From: Beverwykella pulmonaria
Taxonomy: Eukaryota; Ascomycota; Dothideomycetes; Pleosporales; Melanommataceae
Assembly (NCBI GenBank): GCA_001599595.1
Contig: BCHH01000011.1
Coordinates: 455,894-519,893 of the forward strand
Direction: 5' to 3'
DNA: 64,000 nucleotides
A model generated the notes under the pieces. The model was not told the origin of the DNA, made no database searches, and saw only the letters and a list, made by a program, of their open reading frames with translations. Of this stretch, positions 43,720-55,499 are shown one piece after another; within the stretch, counting starts at the first letter, position 1, and every line of letters begins with the position of its first letter. The translations under genes were made by a program, and so were the position numbers.

Positions 43720-46050
43720 TAGAGCTGTAGTTGATAATCTTTAGATGGCACAACCTGGCTTGGGTGTAGAAGTTCGTTTCATGGGATGGCCGAAATTCTC
43801 TTCCGGTGTCTTGGCGTGTGAAATGGGTTGTGTACTGTGGACCCTAGTGAGACGGTGCAAACTGGTCTCTGGGCTCCACGTTGGCGGCTCAGATTGCCTT
43901 CGTGTAGTTTACCAATCGAGGAACTGGAACTTGTTGTTCCAGAGCAGTGGCTTGCGAGTTGATTTGCCTGGATCCTCGACTGGAAGCCTATTGATATCTC
44001 ACATAACAGTATCAAACTGTATCACACTCTTGCCTGATGGTGCTCACGAGACTTCAGCCAGCGCTAGTTAGATTCGAATTTATTATACCTCCTTGCTTGG
44101 ACATTTCCTGGCAGATATAGATGCACGGCATGAATCTCGACTGGTCCTTTTGGACTGTGGCAAAATACGAATGCTTCGACCGTGACATGATTACTGCTTC
44201 TACCGTGACATGAATGCTTCTACCGTGACATGATTACTCCTTCTATCGTGATATGAAACCATGCGGTATTATTCTGGGTGCGATGCCAAGTCGCGTCCCA
44301 TGTAGAGCGTCCATCCGCAGAGCCCCCGTACGCGTGCATACCGCCGTTCAGAAATTTTCTGATAGTTTGCGCGCGGGTCTGCGGAGGGCACAGATTGGAA
44401 AGAGGCATAAGCGCAAGACAGGTTTTGAGGGTGAATATGGCCAAGGGTTGTGGATTTCTCGTCGTGAGTGTGAATGTGGGGTATGCAGGGAAAGGGTTCA
44501 CACAATATCGACGCTGCCCTGAAAGGCTTCATGAAAAGGATCTCCAGCCCTGCGCTCACAAATCTCATCCAGTGCGCCCTGCACCGCAAACCTGCAAACA
44601 GTCAGCAATGGGGTGATGGGCTGTCGTTGAAAATTACAAACGCCGGTGCTCAACTGGCTGATGGTGGTGTGAACGCTACTTTCTGCATCAAGATCGCCAT
44701 GCATGATACCTGACCCTGATTCGACGAGGCGTGGCCGCCTTCCCGTCGCATCGCTCCCAGCCTCTGCCCACCACACCACGCCACGAGCGAGCACGATGCC
44801 AAGAACGTCAAAGCGCACATGTGACGACACGACACGAGTTGCAATTACTCGATCACATCCATCTCCGCATCCATCTCCGCATCAGCAGCGTGCACGGTTG
44901 TGCATTCATTCCTGAGTTGCCCACCAATGCAGTTCCGGGTAGTGCCTGACTGATACGTACGTACAGCTCTTCTCTCCGCCGTGCTGTTGTGTGTGCAGAA
45001 ATAAGCTTTGCGCAGGCAGTCAGCTTGCTTTGCCATGTGGGTAGCCCCAAGCCAAGGCAGGAGTCAAAGAGTCAAGGAGAATGACTTTCGGCGCCGCAAC
45101 ATGTTGATGCCGTGAGCATAAGCGTCTGCCATGGCACCGTCAGCTGCGACGCAGACCGGGATGTGATGTGTCCAAGATCCAAGAGCGTCACGGGAGCAAC
45201 CATCGGCACCGATGGAGACAGCGGCGCTAGCAACGGGACAATGCGATCGGTCGGGTGTCGGCCGTGGCTGGACTTGCCTGCAAGAGAGTGGCCTCCTCCA
45301 GATGTTAAGCCTTTGTACGGGTACCACCTCGACACCAACAAGAGTATTTCTTGCGGATTAGTGGTGATATGGCGCTTTTCAGCTTCGCTTTTTTTTACCA
45401 GTCGAGCCACCATAACTGCTCACACCATGTTTCTCTTCCCCAATGCGCTCGGCGTTGGCAGACTTTTCCTGCAAATCGCCGTCGGGCATGTCCAGGATTT
45501 TCCTTGGCTGACGTCTTCATCGTGCCGTTTACAGGCTCGAAAACAGAGAAGCTTTGATGCCCAGCTCGCTTGGCGATCCCCCTTGTCCTCAACCCCAGAG
45601 CGTGATCTCCGACAACCTCTTTGTCCAAATATGTCCCGACAATATTCCCTATTGGCCACATGCAGGCCGTGCCCCAGCTCGACTCTCGCGTCGCCGCAGC
45701 GTTTCTCGCCGCCCACGTAAGTGGTCACCCGTTGACAAGACCTTGGATCTGGGGAATGGCCAGCCGGCAACGCCTCGACGCCTTCGCCTCTTACCATGGG
45801 TCCATTCGAGAAATAGCCCCGGTAGTCGTTGCATCACTAGGCGTTTGGCGGTGTTCCTGGGACTGGATTTGTTGAGCACGCGTGTGAAGAGTACCTCCCT
45901 GGCTCCGACAGCTGCTCAAGTCCTAGCACCAATTGGCAGTAGCGGGGCCTTCTCTAGATAAAGAGCTGATGGACGCCCATGTGAACAGAGTATCCAACGC
46001 ATCTTGACCACACACATACTACTTATTATAGATCTTAGCAATCCAATACA
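43720..46050. other. Long intergenic region with degenerate tandem repeat
   Basis: 2.3 kb with no assignable gene. A tandem repeat lies at 44172-44254. From about 45100 to 45950 the DNA is GC-richer and open in several frames (a 202-codon plus-strand frame at 45112-45720; another with QAVPQLDSRVAAAFLAAHVS near 45670), but no frame shows a known motif. The sugar transporter promoter must be at the right end. Confidence 0.45.
44172..44254. repeat. Degenerate tandem repeat, about four units
   Basis: Successive copies of gcttc(t/g)accgtgacatga with alternating short (about 19 bp) and longer (about 26 bp, adding ttact) spacing; the last unit is ctatcgtgatatga. Non-coding. Confidence 0.75.
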
Positions 46051-48035
46051 ATGCCCCTTGCGTTGAAAAAGCCCGATAACGTGCCCGGCAAGGCATGGTG
46101 CGCGCACTCTTGTTCCAGTTCCACAACATTCGTAGTTAACAGCTTGCAGGCCCGCCATTCTCATCGGTCTTTTCGTCGCCTTTGGTGGTGTTCTCTTTGG
46201 GTCCGTCCCCTTCATCTTCACCCCAAAAATGAAGTTGCTTGCTAACGTCCCACTACAGATATGATACCGGTACCATCTCTGGTATCCTTGCGATGCCATA
46301 CTGGCTGAAAGAATTCGCAACCTCCGCTGATGGCAAGCTTTCTTCTTCGGAAGACTCTTTAATTGTGTCCATTCTATCTGCTGGTACATTCTTCGGCGCG
46401 CTCACCGCTTCACCTTTTGGCGATCTGCTCGGTCGTAGAATCGGACTCATGACCGCTTGCGGTCTCGTCTTCAACTTCGGTGTTATTCTCCAGACGGCAT
46501 CCACCTCCCAGCCGCTGTTCATTGCGGGGCGATTCTTTGCGGGTTTTGGTGTCGGTCTTGTGTCGGCGCTCAGTAAGTCGTCCCACTCTCCCTGCATCAC
46601 CATGATGGAGCCAATGTTATGAGCCGAGGTTTACCCGTCATTATACGGGGCTCCGCACTAAGAGGAATTATTTGTCGAAGCGTAGACTAACAACATCCTA
46701 GTTCCCATGTATCAGTCCGAAACGGCGCCTAAATGGATTCGAGGCACGATTGTGGGAGCTTATCAGCTTGCCATCACCATTGGGCTATTCTTGGCAGCCA
46801 TTGTAAACAACTCCACTAAGGGCAGAAATGACTCTGGAGCATACCGTATTCCCATCGCTGTTCAATTCTTGTGGTCCTTGATTCTCGTCACTGGGTATGT
46901 AACATCATCGAGATTCTTTGCAACGAAGCTAATCAGTACTAGTCTCATCTTCCTGCCCGAGACCCCTCGATACCTCATCAAGATGGATAAATACGACCAA
47001 GCCGCTAAATCTCTGGGGCAGCTTCGCCGCCTTCCTGTAGACCACCCTTCAATAATTGAGGAATTAAACGAAGTCCAAGCCAACCATCTCTACGAGATGA
47101 GCCTTGGCAAGTCGAGTTACGCCGATTGCTTCAAGGGCACTGTTGGCAAGCGTCTTTTGACGGGCTGCCTCTTGCAATCCCTGCAGCAGCTTACTGGTGT
47201 CAATTTCATCTGTACGCCTCAACATCCCCCAGCTCCCGTCTCCCTACTAATTGCCGCAAAGTCTACTACGGAACGCAATACTTCCAGAACGCCGGTTTCC
47301 AGAACCCATTCACGATCCAAATTATCACCAACGCCGTGAACATTGCATCGACCTTCCCGGGTCTCTATATGGTTGAGAAGCTCGGTCGCCGCAACTTGCT
47401 CCTCATGGGAGCTATCGGCATGTGTGTGTGTCAATACATCGTCGCCATCACTGGAACGGTATCTGGAACAACCGATTTACCTGCTCAGCGCGCCGCTATC
47501 GCATTCGTGTGCATCTACATTTTCTTCTTCGCCAGCTCCTGGGGCCCCGTTGCATGGGTCGTTACCGGCGAACTGTTCCCGTTGAAGTCCCGTGCAAAGT
47601 GCCTCTCCATGACCACTGCTAGCAACTGGCTGCTCAACTGGGCTATTGCGTACTCGACACCCTACATGGTTAACGCGGACCATGCCAACCTCCAGTCTAA
47701 GGTATTCTTCGTTTGGGGCTCATTTTGCTTCGTCTGTATCGCCTTCGTGTAAGTTCTCCTCGGTGCTTAGAACTATTATACCATGTACTAATAATTGATA
47801 TAGATGGTTTATGATCTATGAAACCAAGGGCCTGTCCCTCGAACAAGTTGACGAACTCTACGGCATCGTGACCCAGGCATGGAAGAGCAAGGCTTTCCGC
47901 CCACAAGTCCAGTTCGCAGACGTCGATGCCACAGCTGATAGACATATGAGTCTCGCCGATATTGCGGCGAACCAGGAACGCAAGAGGTCTGTGCACCACG
48001 ACGAGGCGGTGCCAGCAGCGAGCGAGAAGGTATAG
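46051..48035 (+). CDS. MFS sugar transporter (hexose-transporter type)
   Basis: Seven exons: 46051-46097, 46150-46200, 46259-46572, 46702-46894, 46943-47211, 47262-47748, 47804-48035; 530 residues. Twelve-helix plasma-membrane sugar:proton symporter or facilitator. Diagnostic segments are GGVLFGYDTGTISGI (helix 1), FGDLLGRRIGL (loop 2-3), RFFAGFGVGLVSALIPMYQS (the E of QSE follows), FLPETPRYLIK (after helix 6), QQLTGVNFIFYYGTQYFQ (helix 7), VEKLGRRNLLL and EETKGLSLEQ-like YETKGLSLEQVDELY at the end of helix 12. These match high-affinity glucose transporter-like proteins of ascomycetes. Every splice join restores a conserved motif. The substrate cannot be specified. Confidence 0.94.
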
Positions 48036-49175
48036 AGTAATGATGAGACAGAAGAAGATAATAATTTGTTATGCCACAACAGTTTCAGAAGGTGTTTACG
48101 GAGAGGTGGTGAAGAGACGGAGTTAAAGGTGAGGAATGGAAATGGGATGATACCTATATGCTATGTCTTTCGTTGCTTTCAATTCAAGTCGATATCTATT
48201 TAGATCTATGAACCAAATAAAAACTATAATAAGAGAAGAACAATGGAAAGCTGAGCAAGCGAAAGCTGTAAGCATATATAATCTGCATTGTGGTTGACCA
48301 TCCGATGAGATATTAAGTATCCTTTCTTCATTAATCATGATTGTTGTGTATACCTCTGCACCAAATAATATACGGTGAGCATGCGTACGAACGCATTTGT
48401 TTGCATGTTTATTCCAATTCGCTAACCACATCCCAAGGTGATTGCAGTTGGACGAGATAGTCAAAGTAATTAAACCCCAGTGAACCCGCTAGCGTACGAA
48501 CTCAACATTTAGAGTTCAAACCCACACTCGAACACATTCATAATGGCTGAAATACAAATACACACCCATTTATCATTTTCCTACGCTGTGACAGTAGGCT
48601 GCACTCAAGCAAGCAAGAATTTGCATGAAGAAGTTGCTTGAAAAATTGAGCACCGACGAATTGCAGCCCTGCATCTGTGAAACCAGTCGCAATGTCCTGC
48701 ATACTCTCGTCATATCAGCTTGCCAAAAAGCAACCCGTACTTGCAAAAATAATCCTCTGTAAAGCTCCCCATTGTATACTATATTCCTGTCATCTCCACT
48801 TCTAATTCTCACAAGAGAGGTGTTTATAAGGCATTCTCCTACGACTCGAGACCTTCTGAATGAATTCCAAGACTTTCGCCATCACTGACCATCCAATACC
48901 ACACTTCTACTTTCTCCTCTCCACACGATAAAGAAGATAAAGAGACAAAGTACTCCAGAAAAGGAGAACCATTCGGCCCGAAACACAGACGTATAGGACC
49001 TCGCCCCATCAACCAATCACCACTTCTCCATCTCCGCGCATTCCGAGAACGGGATGCGTCATTGCCTTACTCACCATACCCCTGCACTCATGCGCCACCC
49101 TTCCCTCCATCCCATCGCCCTTCAAAAAAAAGCCCCTCTTCCACGTCTCCTGCTCCCTCAAATATCTATGCCACG
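48036..49175. other. Intergenic
   Basis: About 1.1 kb, AT-rich for its first 750 bp, with no recognised feature. It includes the 5' flank of the lipase-like gene; an upstream in-frame ATG at 49062 is judged less likely as the start. Confidence 0.5.
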
Positions 49176-51036
49176 ATGTACCGCCTCCGCCACTTCCGCC
49201 GCCTCCCTACTCTGCGCCAACTCTTCTTCCTAGGCACGGCACTTCTCCTCTTCTGGGTCTTTGTGATCAGTCTTACGCCGCTGACGGCACCACTGCCGTC
49301 ATATTCCGGCGAGCATGAGGTGGGAATTTTGGATGTTGAGGTCGAGGTCGAGAGACGGGTTGTATGGGATGGGATTGTGAGGGGGGAGAGGGCTTTTGAG
49401 GCAAGTTTAGTTTCTTTCTTCATTCTCTTTTTTTTGGAATTTGGTTTTATGTTGTGGTATCACTGGGGTTGGGTGATTGGCATTTTTTCTACAAGCCATA
49501 GCGAATTGCCGACTAAAGCTATGGAATTTCCGGAGCAAAATCTCCTCATGACCCTCCTTCCTTCTACTTCACAAACTCGATATTTCATTTCGTGCTACAA
49601 ATCACAACTCCAACTAACACCCCCAGCTCACCACGCTCGCCGTAACACTCTACTACCCTAGCACCCTCACCGCACCCTCTTCGCACTCTTCCACCTCCCG
49701 CCCCTGGCTCCCTCAGCCCATCTCTCTCATTGGGCGCGGCTACGCGCGCATCGCCGGCATAACCTTCCCGCCCATCCAGTCCCTCTTCACATTTGCGCTC
49801 TGGGCCCTCGGCTCTAAAACCGTGATCCCAGGCACTGTCGACGCGCCCCTACTCTCCACTTCCGAAAAAATCCTTGTCGATGAAAGCGGCGGTGATTCTG
49901 GTCTAGGTCGGATTTTTAGTCTAGTCGATGGTGTGGAGAAGGAAGAGGCGGAGTGGGTAAATAAAGGGATAGAGGAGGGCCGGGGTGCGTTGCCGTGCGT
50001 AGTGTTTACGCATGGGATGGCGGGTATGTCGCAGTCGTATTCTCATTATCTGGGGAGTATTGCGAGCCACGGCGTCGTGGTTGCAGCGATCGAACACCGA
50101 GACGGGAGTGGGCCGGGCTCCATCATTCATTTTCCAGATGGGAAGGAGAGGACGGTGTGGCATCTACAGGCACAAGATCTCGAGTACGACATCTTCCCAT
50201 TCATTTCATCTTTAGAATTGTCTTTGGCTCATCCAAAATGGGCAGATCCGAACCCCCAATGACCGCCGCCGACCTGCAAGTCGCCCAACTCGCATTCCGC
50301 GAGGCTGAAATTGAAGAAACAATACACTTGTTCCGCCTCCTGAACGCCGGCCACGGACATGTTATCCCGAATCTCAAGCCCAAGTCGCCACAATCCGCAC
50401 TCGCCGGATTCAAGAATCGGTTGAACATGAAAGCTGTCACAGTTGTAGGGCACTCGTATGGAGCAACCGGTGCCCTGCAAGTGTTGAAGAATGCACCGAG
50501 CGATTCGATGCCGATTAACGGTGCCATAGTGCTAGATCCAGGAAAGGAGTCTGGGCGTCTGAATTATGAGATCGACGTGCCAATCCTGGTAATGCAATCA
50601 GGTGGTTGGACAGAGAAGCAGGTTGAGTTCTATGGCCAGGGTTGGCATTTTGATGTTGTGAAGAAATTGGTTAAAAGCGTCAAGGAGGGGTGGTTCATGA
50701 CGCTGAGTAAGTCTGCTTATGCGGTCGACAAGACATACGGCGGCTGATTTCGACGTAGCTGGAACGGCACACCCATCCTGTACCGATGCGCCATTGATAG
50801 TCCCATGGATAATGAAGATGGTGACTGGGACGACGCTGCATCCGAGGGTCGCATTGAAGGAGTATACCGATGTTTCGGTCGAATTTCTGAACTTCTTGAG
50901 AAACGGAGAAAAGAAAGCCGTGCTGAAGAGTAATGTGACAAGTCCGGACGGGCCACTTGGAGATGCTGAAGGTCGAAAGAAAGTGAAAGGGAATGATGGC
51001 GCAGATTGGGAGGTCCACGTTGTGCCCGAGCTTTGA
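49176..51036 (+). CDS. Platelet-activating-factor acetylhydrolase-like phospholipase
   Basis: Four exons: 49176-49400, 49627-50183, 50246-50706, 50759-51036; 506 residues. The PAF-AH (plasma/II) family hydrolyses short or oxidised sn-2 acyl chains. The N-terminus MYRLRHFRRLPTLRQLFFLG with the following hydrophobic stretch is a membrane anchor. Catalytic parts are VVFTHGMAGMSQSYSHY (oxyanion loop), the nucleophile elbow VVGHSYGATGAL (Ser about 330), Asp in AIVLDPG and His in TGTAHPSCTDAP (about 418). Intron 1 (226 nt) begins GC: the junction GAG|GCAAGT is a textbook GC donor, and it joins ERAFE to LTTLAVTLYYPST. Introns 2 and 3 are 62 and 52 nt. A start at 49062 would add an unlikely Pro/Ser leader before the anchor. 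Confidence 0.88.
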
Positions 51037-51316
51037 AAATGCTTTGAATGAAAGAAAAGTGAAAGAACTAGACGAAGTGCTGCAGCTCGTCACTTAATTG
51101 TGAGAACTTATACTTTCACTCGAACTATGAGAGGCAGCCAATAGATCTCTATTTAGCGACGTTTGACACCACGCGCTTTTGTGGGAAGCTCAAGACGGTG
51201 GTAGTTGATTTGACTCCCAAGTGGAGGTCAGAATAATGTTCAAGATACTAGACGAGATTGATGAGATAGTCTTAATAAATAACAAGAAAACAGTATCATA
51301 CTTTAACGGTGTATAA
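51037..51316. other. Short intergenic between convergent genes
   Basis: Nothing recognised beyond two facing 3' ends. Confidence 0.5.
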
Positions 51317-52786
51317 TTATTTGATAAACCCACCCTCAATAGCGGCAAGGTTCATTTCCAATGACGCCTGGAATGCCTCAGGCGTTACTTTCCGCATCTT
51401 CAGTTTTGGAACTCCGATACCTTCAAGCCTCCCAAATGGATGGTAGCGACGCGGTGATACATTAGAAGAGCCTCTGACAAGATCAGCAGAGATCATTCTC
51501 GGAAGTGATCTCATCGCAAGTAACAGGTGGAGGTAATTTGACTGGGTTACTGGCTGGCAGTTTTGGGCGATGAACTCCTCAAGCGTAGCGCTGTGATTGA
51601 ACAGAATCTGGGCAATCTCCTCGACACGAAAACAGGTATGGCTGATATGGAGTTTGCGCAGATGTGGAAAGATGGTAGTAGAGGTGAACTGTGCGAAGAT
51701 ATCACGTTCTTGTGTGTGTTCTTCCCCAGATATTGAAAGTGAACTAACAGCGGGGCAGAGTGGGATGATCGTCTGTAACCAAGAAAGCGGAGTGAAGTCA
51801 GACAGGGAAAATTCATCTGGACGATAATTCAAATAATGGAAGGTCCTAATGGAGAGCTCTTTCAACTCCCCAAATGCAGTCTTGAGGTCTTGGATGCGGT
51901 CCTCTGAAAATGTCCTTGCTGGTGTCCCTGCAGAAAACAGTCGTCGAGAGTCTGATTTTGCAGGCATGGGGAAGCTGTACGGTGACCCTTCTATCTTCAA
52001 CGATTGCTTAAGCTGGACGTTTGGGCTCCTCACAATGGCACCGAATACGACCGCAATGGCGTGAGTACAAAATCGCTTGAATAATCGCCCCACCTCCTTT
52101 TCAAACATTAGCTCGCCGTAGTTAGGGCGCATTCGGTTCCGAGAGGCGGAAGCCAAAAATGCAGAGGGCGGCCATATTCCGATGTCAGACTGGATTTGTC
52201 TCGCTCCCCATGGTGGGTTAAATTCGTCGAGTCGGCCTAGAAGCGTGATACTCTCGAGGGCAGGGAGACGACGAAGAGCCTGAGCTAGAAGCTCAACATC
52301 AGTTCCCTGTCTACGCAACGTGTTCTGAGAGTGCATGTAATTGCTATACAGTCGTCGTCGCCTTCTCTTGAGCGTGTCGCGGTACTCTGCTTGTGCCTCT
52401 TGGATGGATGCCAGTGCCTCGATCGGATCTGCCTCTTTGTCCAGCGGAGCGACATTCTCAAAGTCTTCCAACTCTTGGCCACTTAACGGATGACCGTTGA
52501 ATTTTGATTTAGCCTCTGGCGGAAAAGTAACCAGACATATCTGAAGCTCTTTGATTTTTGGGCCAATAGTTCGGTTTTCAGAGAATTCAATTAGGGTCTG
52601 TAGACTCTCGCGTGTGATCATAACTTGTGTGGTCTTGAAGTAGCGGATGACAAACTGATTGTACGATTTGTCTTTGATGTCTTTGCAAGTGAGGCGAAAG
52701 TTGCGCAGGTCTTTCGGCAGTAGGTCTGCGCAGATGGCATCGATCAGCTCCTGGGGGAACAGGCTTAGGTGGTCGATAGCAGCCAT
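51317..52786 (-). CDS. F-box domain protein
   Basis: Intronless, 489 residues from the ATG at 52786 (MAAIDHLSLFPQELIDAICA). An in-frame ATG at 52852 lies only a few bases after a TATAAAAA box, so transcription would start beyond it; the second Met, just before the F-box, is preferred. The F-box (LFPQELIDAICADLLPKDLR, then LTCKDIKDKSYNQFV) would bind Skp1. The body has repeated leucine-rich-like strands (LRRLPALESITLLGRLDEF, FPHLRKLHISHTCFRVEEIA), as in SCF substrate receptors. A basic stretch (LKRRRRRLYSNY) lies near residue 145. No target is known. It is distinct from the F-box gene at 13162-14419. Confidence 0.8.
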   Translation of the reverse strand: MAAIDHLSLFPQELIDAICADLLPKDLRNFRLTCKDIKDKSYNQFVIRYFKTTQVMITRESLQTLIEFSENRTIGPKIKELQICLVTFPPEAKSKFNGHPLSGQELEDFENVAPLDKEADPIEALASIQEAQAEYRDTLKRRRRRLYSNYMHSQNTLRRQGTDVELLAQALRRLPALESITLLGRLDEFNPPWGARQIQSDIGIWPPSAFLASASRNRMRPNYGELMFEKEVGRLFKRFCTHAIAVVFGAIVRSPNVQLKQSLKIEGSPYSFPMPAKSDSRRLFSAGTPARTFSEDRIQDLKTAFGELKELSIRTFHYLNYRPDEFSLSDFTPLSWLQTIIPLCPAVSSLSISGEEHTQERDIFAQFTSTTIFPHLRKLHISHTCFRVEEIAQILFNHSATLEEFIAQNCQPVTQSNYLHLLLAMRSLPRMISADLVRGSSNVSPRRYHPFGRLEGIGVPKLKMRKVTPEAFQASLEMNLAAIEGGFIK

Positions 52787-52852
52787 GACTGAGGATTCGG
52801 CAGGAAGTTTTGGGGTTGTAGAAATGAGAAAATGATACGAGGAAGCATGCAC

Positions 52853-52860
52853 TTTTTATA
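52853..52860 (-). promoter_or_regulatory. TATA box of the F-box gene
   Basis: TATAAAAA on the minus strand, 67-74 bp upstream of the preferred start codon. Its closeness to the upstream ATG at 52852 decides between the two starts. Confidence 0.5.
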
Positions 52861-53805
52861 CTCGACCTCAAGAGCCTGAATGTATGATGCTGAAGTGCCG
52901 ATGGGTCAGAAAAATAACTCCAATCAAATTACCCAGTGTCAAGCATCTATCCAAGTGACACTCCAAGGGGACAGCGTTCGTGGGGCAATAATTAATGTTG
53001 GTGGTGATGGAGAGATGGAGCTGAACGAACGTCAACAGCAAATGACTGGGTTGGAAGCTTGGACCAGGCCACCTGTGGCTGCCTAAAACATCTACTCTTA
53101 GAATGCACGTGACTTGACCAAAATAACAGGAAAGACGACAAGCTGGCTTAGCAGTCTCAGCAAGTAAAGTAGTTAGGTTAGAAGGTTGGAATGGAGATGG
53201 GGGTAGACCAAGAAGCTACTAAGGACTTATCCGGAAATGCCAAACAAATGCGGGTGTGCCTCGAACAGATACCGACTCGTTATCACCTACAAGGGAACAT
53301 TTCTTGCAACCTATTTGTGCATTCACGATATGATTGATCTTGCCATATGGCGTTCCTTGTATCTACTAAACCCCTTATCACCCGATTTAAGGGTCCTAGA
53401 GTGCTCCTCTCAAAGATAACAGGGAGTGAATGGCGAGGCAATATGTACAGATGATGTCGTATGCTCCTGATATTCAATACGCTGAATGACTACTTGATTG
53501 ACGCCCAGTCCCACAGCGCCGCCATCAGAAGAATGGTTCGGGAGCCGAAATTGGGCGCAATTCAGTGAATGTTCAAAATACTCAGAGCATTTTCTTTAAT
53601 CTCAAAGACAATCAGAGTAAGATAAGAAAAGAAGGTATATGAGACAGGAAATCCATGACAAACAAATAGTGAAAACCCTCGAGATTGATTGCGATGCACA
53701 CCTACAAAGGTAGAATATGAGGAACCGGCCCTGCCGGAACAATGCCGTTTCCAGCAGCGACTGAAGAATATCCGCGTTTAATCTATTAGTGATCAGTTGA
53801 CGCTC
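52861..53805. other. Intergenic
   Basis: About 0.95 kb with no assignable gene; it separates the F-box promoter from the GST 3' end. Confidence 0.5.
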
Positions 53806-54922
53806 CTATAGCTCATAACCCAGACTTACGCTATCAAAATGTGTAGTATTCTTGAAGATCCCTCCAGCGGTCTCGGGACCCTCATTCCAATACAGTCGTC
53901 TCACCCATGCATGGAGACGAGGATAGTCCAGCCGAATCATCTTCTTGTTGCACTTGAACAGGGTATAGTAGGAGATATCGAAACGAATTAAAGTCGTGTA
54001 TAGACGAATGTCTGCCTCAGTGATGTGATCCCCAAAGAGATATGGGTGATGGTTAGGATCCGAGAGATGGTACTCTAGACGATCAAGTGCGTCGAAGAGT
54101 TTGGTGACATGCTCGTCGTAGGCTGCTTGGGTGGTTGCGAAGCCCGTCTTATACACACCATTGTTTATGTTATCGTATACCCAGGCGTTGAGAGTGTCGA
54201 TTTCGCTTCGGAGGTGCTCTGGAATGAATGCCGTCACTCCCTTGTTTGCTTCGCGCCTGTCCGGAGGTAGAAACTCGTCGAAGGCCTCAAAGAACATTCG
54301 AAGAATCTCGCTGCTCTCGTTGTTCACAATTGTCTCTAAATCACAATTAGCATACTGTAAGTAAGGAAGCCCCATATGCTTCGAGCAAGATGATATCTTT
54401 CACCACCCTAACAATCTACACTAGACTGCAGGTACTAGGCTAAGGAATCGGAATGGCACTAACCGTGTTTCGTGTCCCACAGCAATGGTACAGTTATCCT
54501 CCCGTTATACTGCGAGTCTGCCTTGAGATAAAGCTCCTTCACGTACTTGACGCCATATATTGGGTCTCGATCCGGGCCCGTCCTCCCAGAGAACCACCAG
54601 CCATGTATGGAGTCCCTCGCATCTACCTCAACCAGTTGTACAATGCCTTCCAGTCCCTTCAGCCCGTGGGCAAGTACAGTTCGATGCGCCCATGGACAGC
54701 AGTAATTGACGTACAGGACGTAGCGGCCCTTCTCCGGGGGGAAGTGCTGGGAAGGAATGGAGTTGCGGAACCTGGAGGGCATTCGGTTCCAATGGCCTTT
54801 ATCGTCTGTAGATTTGTGGTAGGGAATCTATGCGGGCCGAGGATCAGTAAGCGAGATACAGGACACAGGACGTGGAAAGACGCATAAGAAATGCACTAGA
54901 GACTCACCTGGCCTGCTGTCAT
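53806..54922 (-). CDS. Omega-class GST / S-glutathionyl-hydroquinone reductase-like protein
   Basis: Three exons (54922-54908, 54827-54464, 54335-53806; introns 80 and 128 nt) give 302 residues. These enzymes use glutathione to reduce glutathionyl-quinone conjugates. The N-terminal thioredoxin fold carries the catalytic motif YCCPWAHRT (Cys49, the second Cys), with RITVPLLWDTKHETIVNNES (the cis-Pro and ES glutathione-binding motif, restored only by splicing out the second intron). The C-terminal helical domain reads LDRLEYHLSDPNHHPYLFGD and HITEADIRLYTTLIRFDISY. Exon 1 is a 15-nt micro-exon (MTAGQ). The yeast counterparts are ECM4/GTO proteins. The N-terminus is slightly shorter than many relatives; an upstream in-frame coding-looking stretch runs to a stop, so an earlier exon is possible. 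Confidence 0.9.
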
Positions 54923-55306
54923 GTTGCCTGGTATAAGAGCTTCGAGATTCCGGGTCGCAAAGTCAACGCCAAACAGGTCCTGTGCATCGGTGGAGGACCC
55001 ATTTGCCTCTTCGTGGGCAATTGAGAGCTATGGCGCTTGAATTGTGTGATTACAAAACATGGAGACCCGGCAAGCGTGATTAGTAGGGGAGCTCGGAAAG
55101 ACGGAATCGCGGATAGGCGACCCAAAAGGGAAGTACGTGTACTGGAAAAGCATAATGAAAAAGCATGACTTCCAATCATGAAGTTGTAAAACCCCCGATG
55201 GCGACGAGGGAGGCGTTGAGTGTGATTTGTCCTCGGCATCGTGGAGCCTGAAGGTATGGGGAACAGCTGTGAAGTGTGGCACGCCGCGGTAGGCCGGAAT
55301 AGTCAG
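54923..55306. other. 5' flank of the GST gene
   Basis: Contains an in-frame coding-looking stretch immediately before the GST ATG (HEEANGSSTDAQDLFGVDFA) that ends upstream in a stop codon. It may be part of an alternative N-terminus. Otherwise nothing seen. Confidence 0.35.
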
Positions 55307-55499
55307 TTAGCGTATGCAGAATTCGCGCAAAGCTTGGCAAATGTCAATCGTTCGAATCCCACCCCAAAATCCAAGCCAAATTACACGTTTTTCGTGAATT
55401 TCCTATATTACACCCCGCACACGGGCGAGGGCCGTCGCTTGGTTAGTGAGGGTGTAAATATACGTGTATGGGCCTATACTAGCGACTTTTTGGTGTTGC
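55307..55499 (+). repeat. Left terminal inverted repeat
   Basis: Pairs with 56431-56626. Includes the B-box-like gttcgaatc at about 55352 and ends around ttttggtgttgca. Several C/T and G/A differences separate the arms. Confidence 0.85.

Noticed and set aside
52787..52852. Upstream ATG of the second F-box gene as the true start
   Set aside because: It lies within a few bases of the TATAAAAA box, so it would not be in the mRNA; the next ATG immediately precedes the F-box.
55345..55375. tRNA gene in the left TIR, because of a B-box-like gttcgaatccc
   Set aside because: No acceptor stem, anticodon arm or A-box at the right spacing could be found; kept only as a motif within the TIR.
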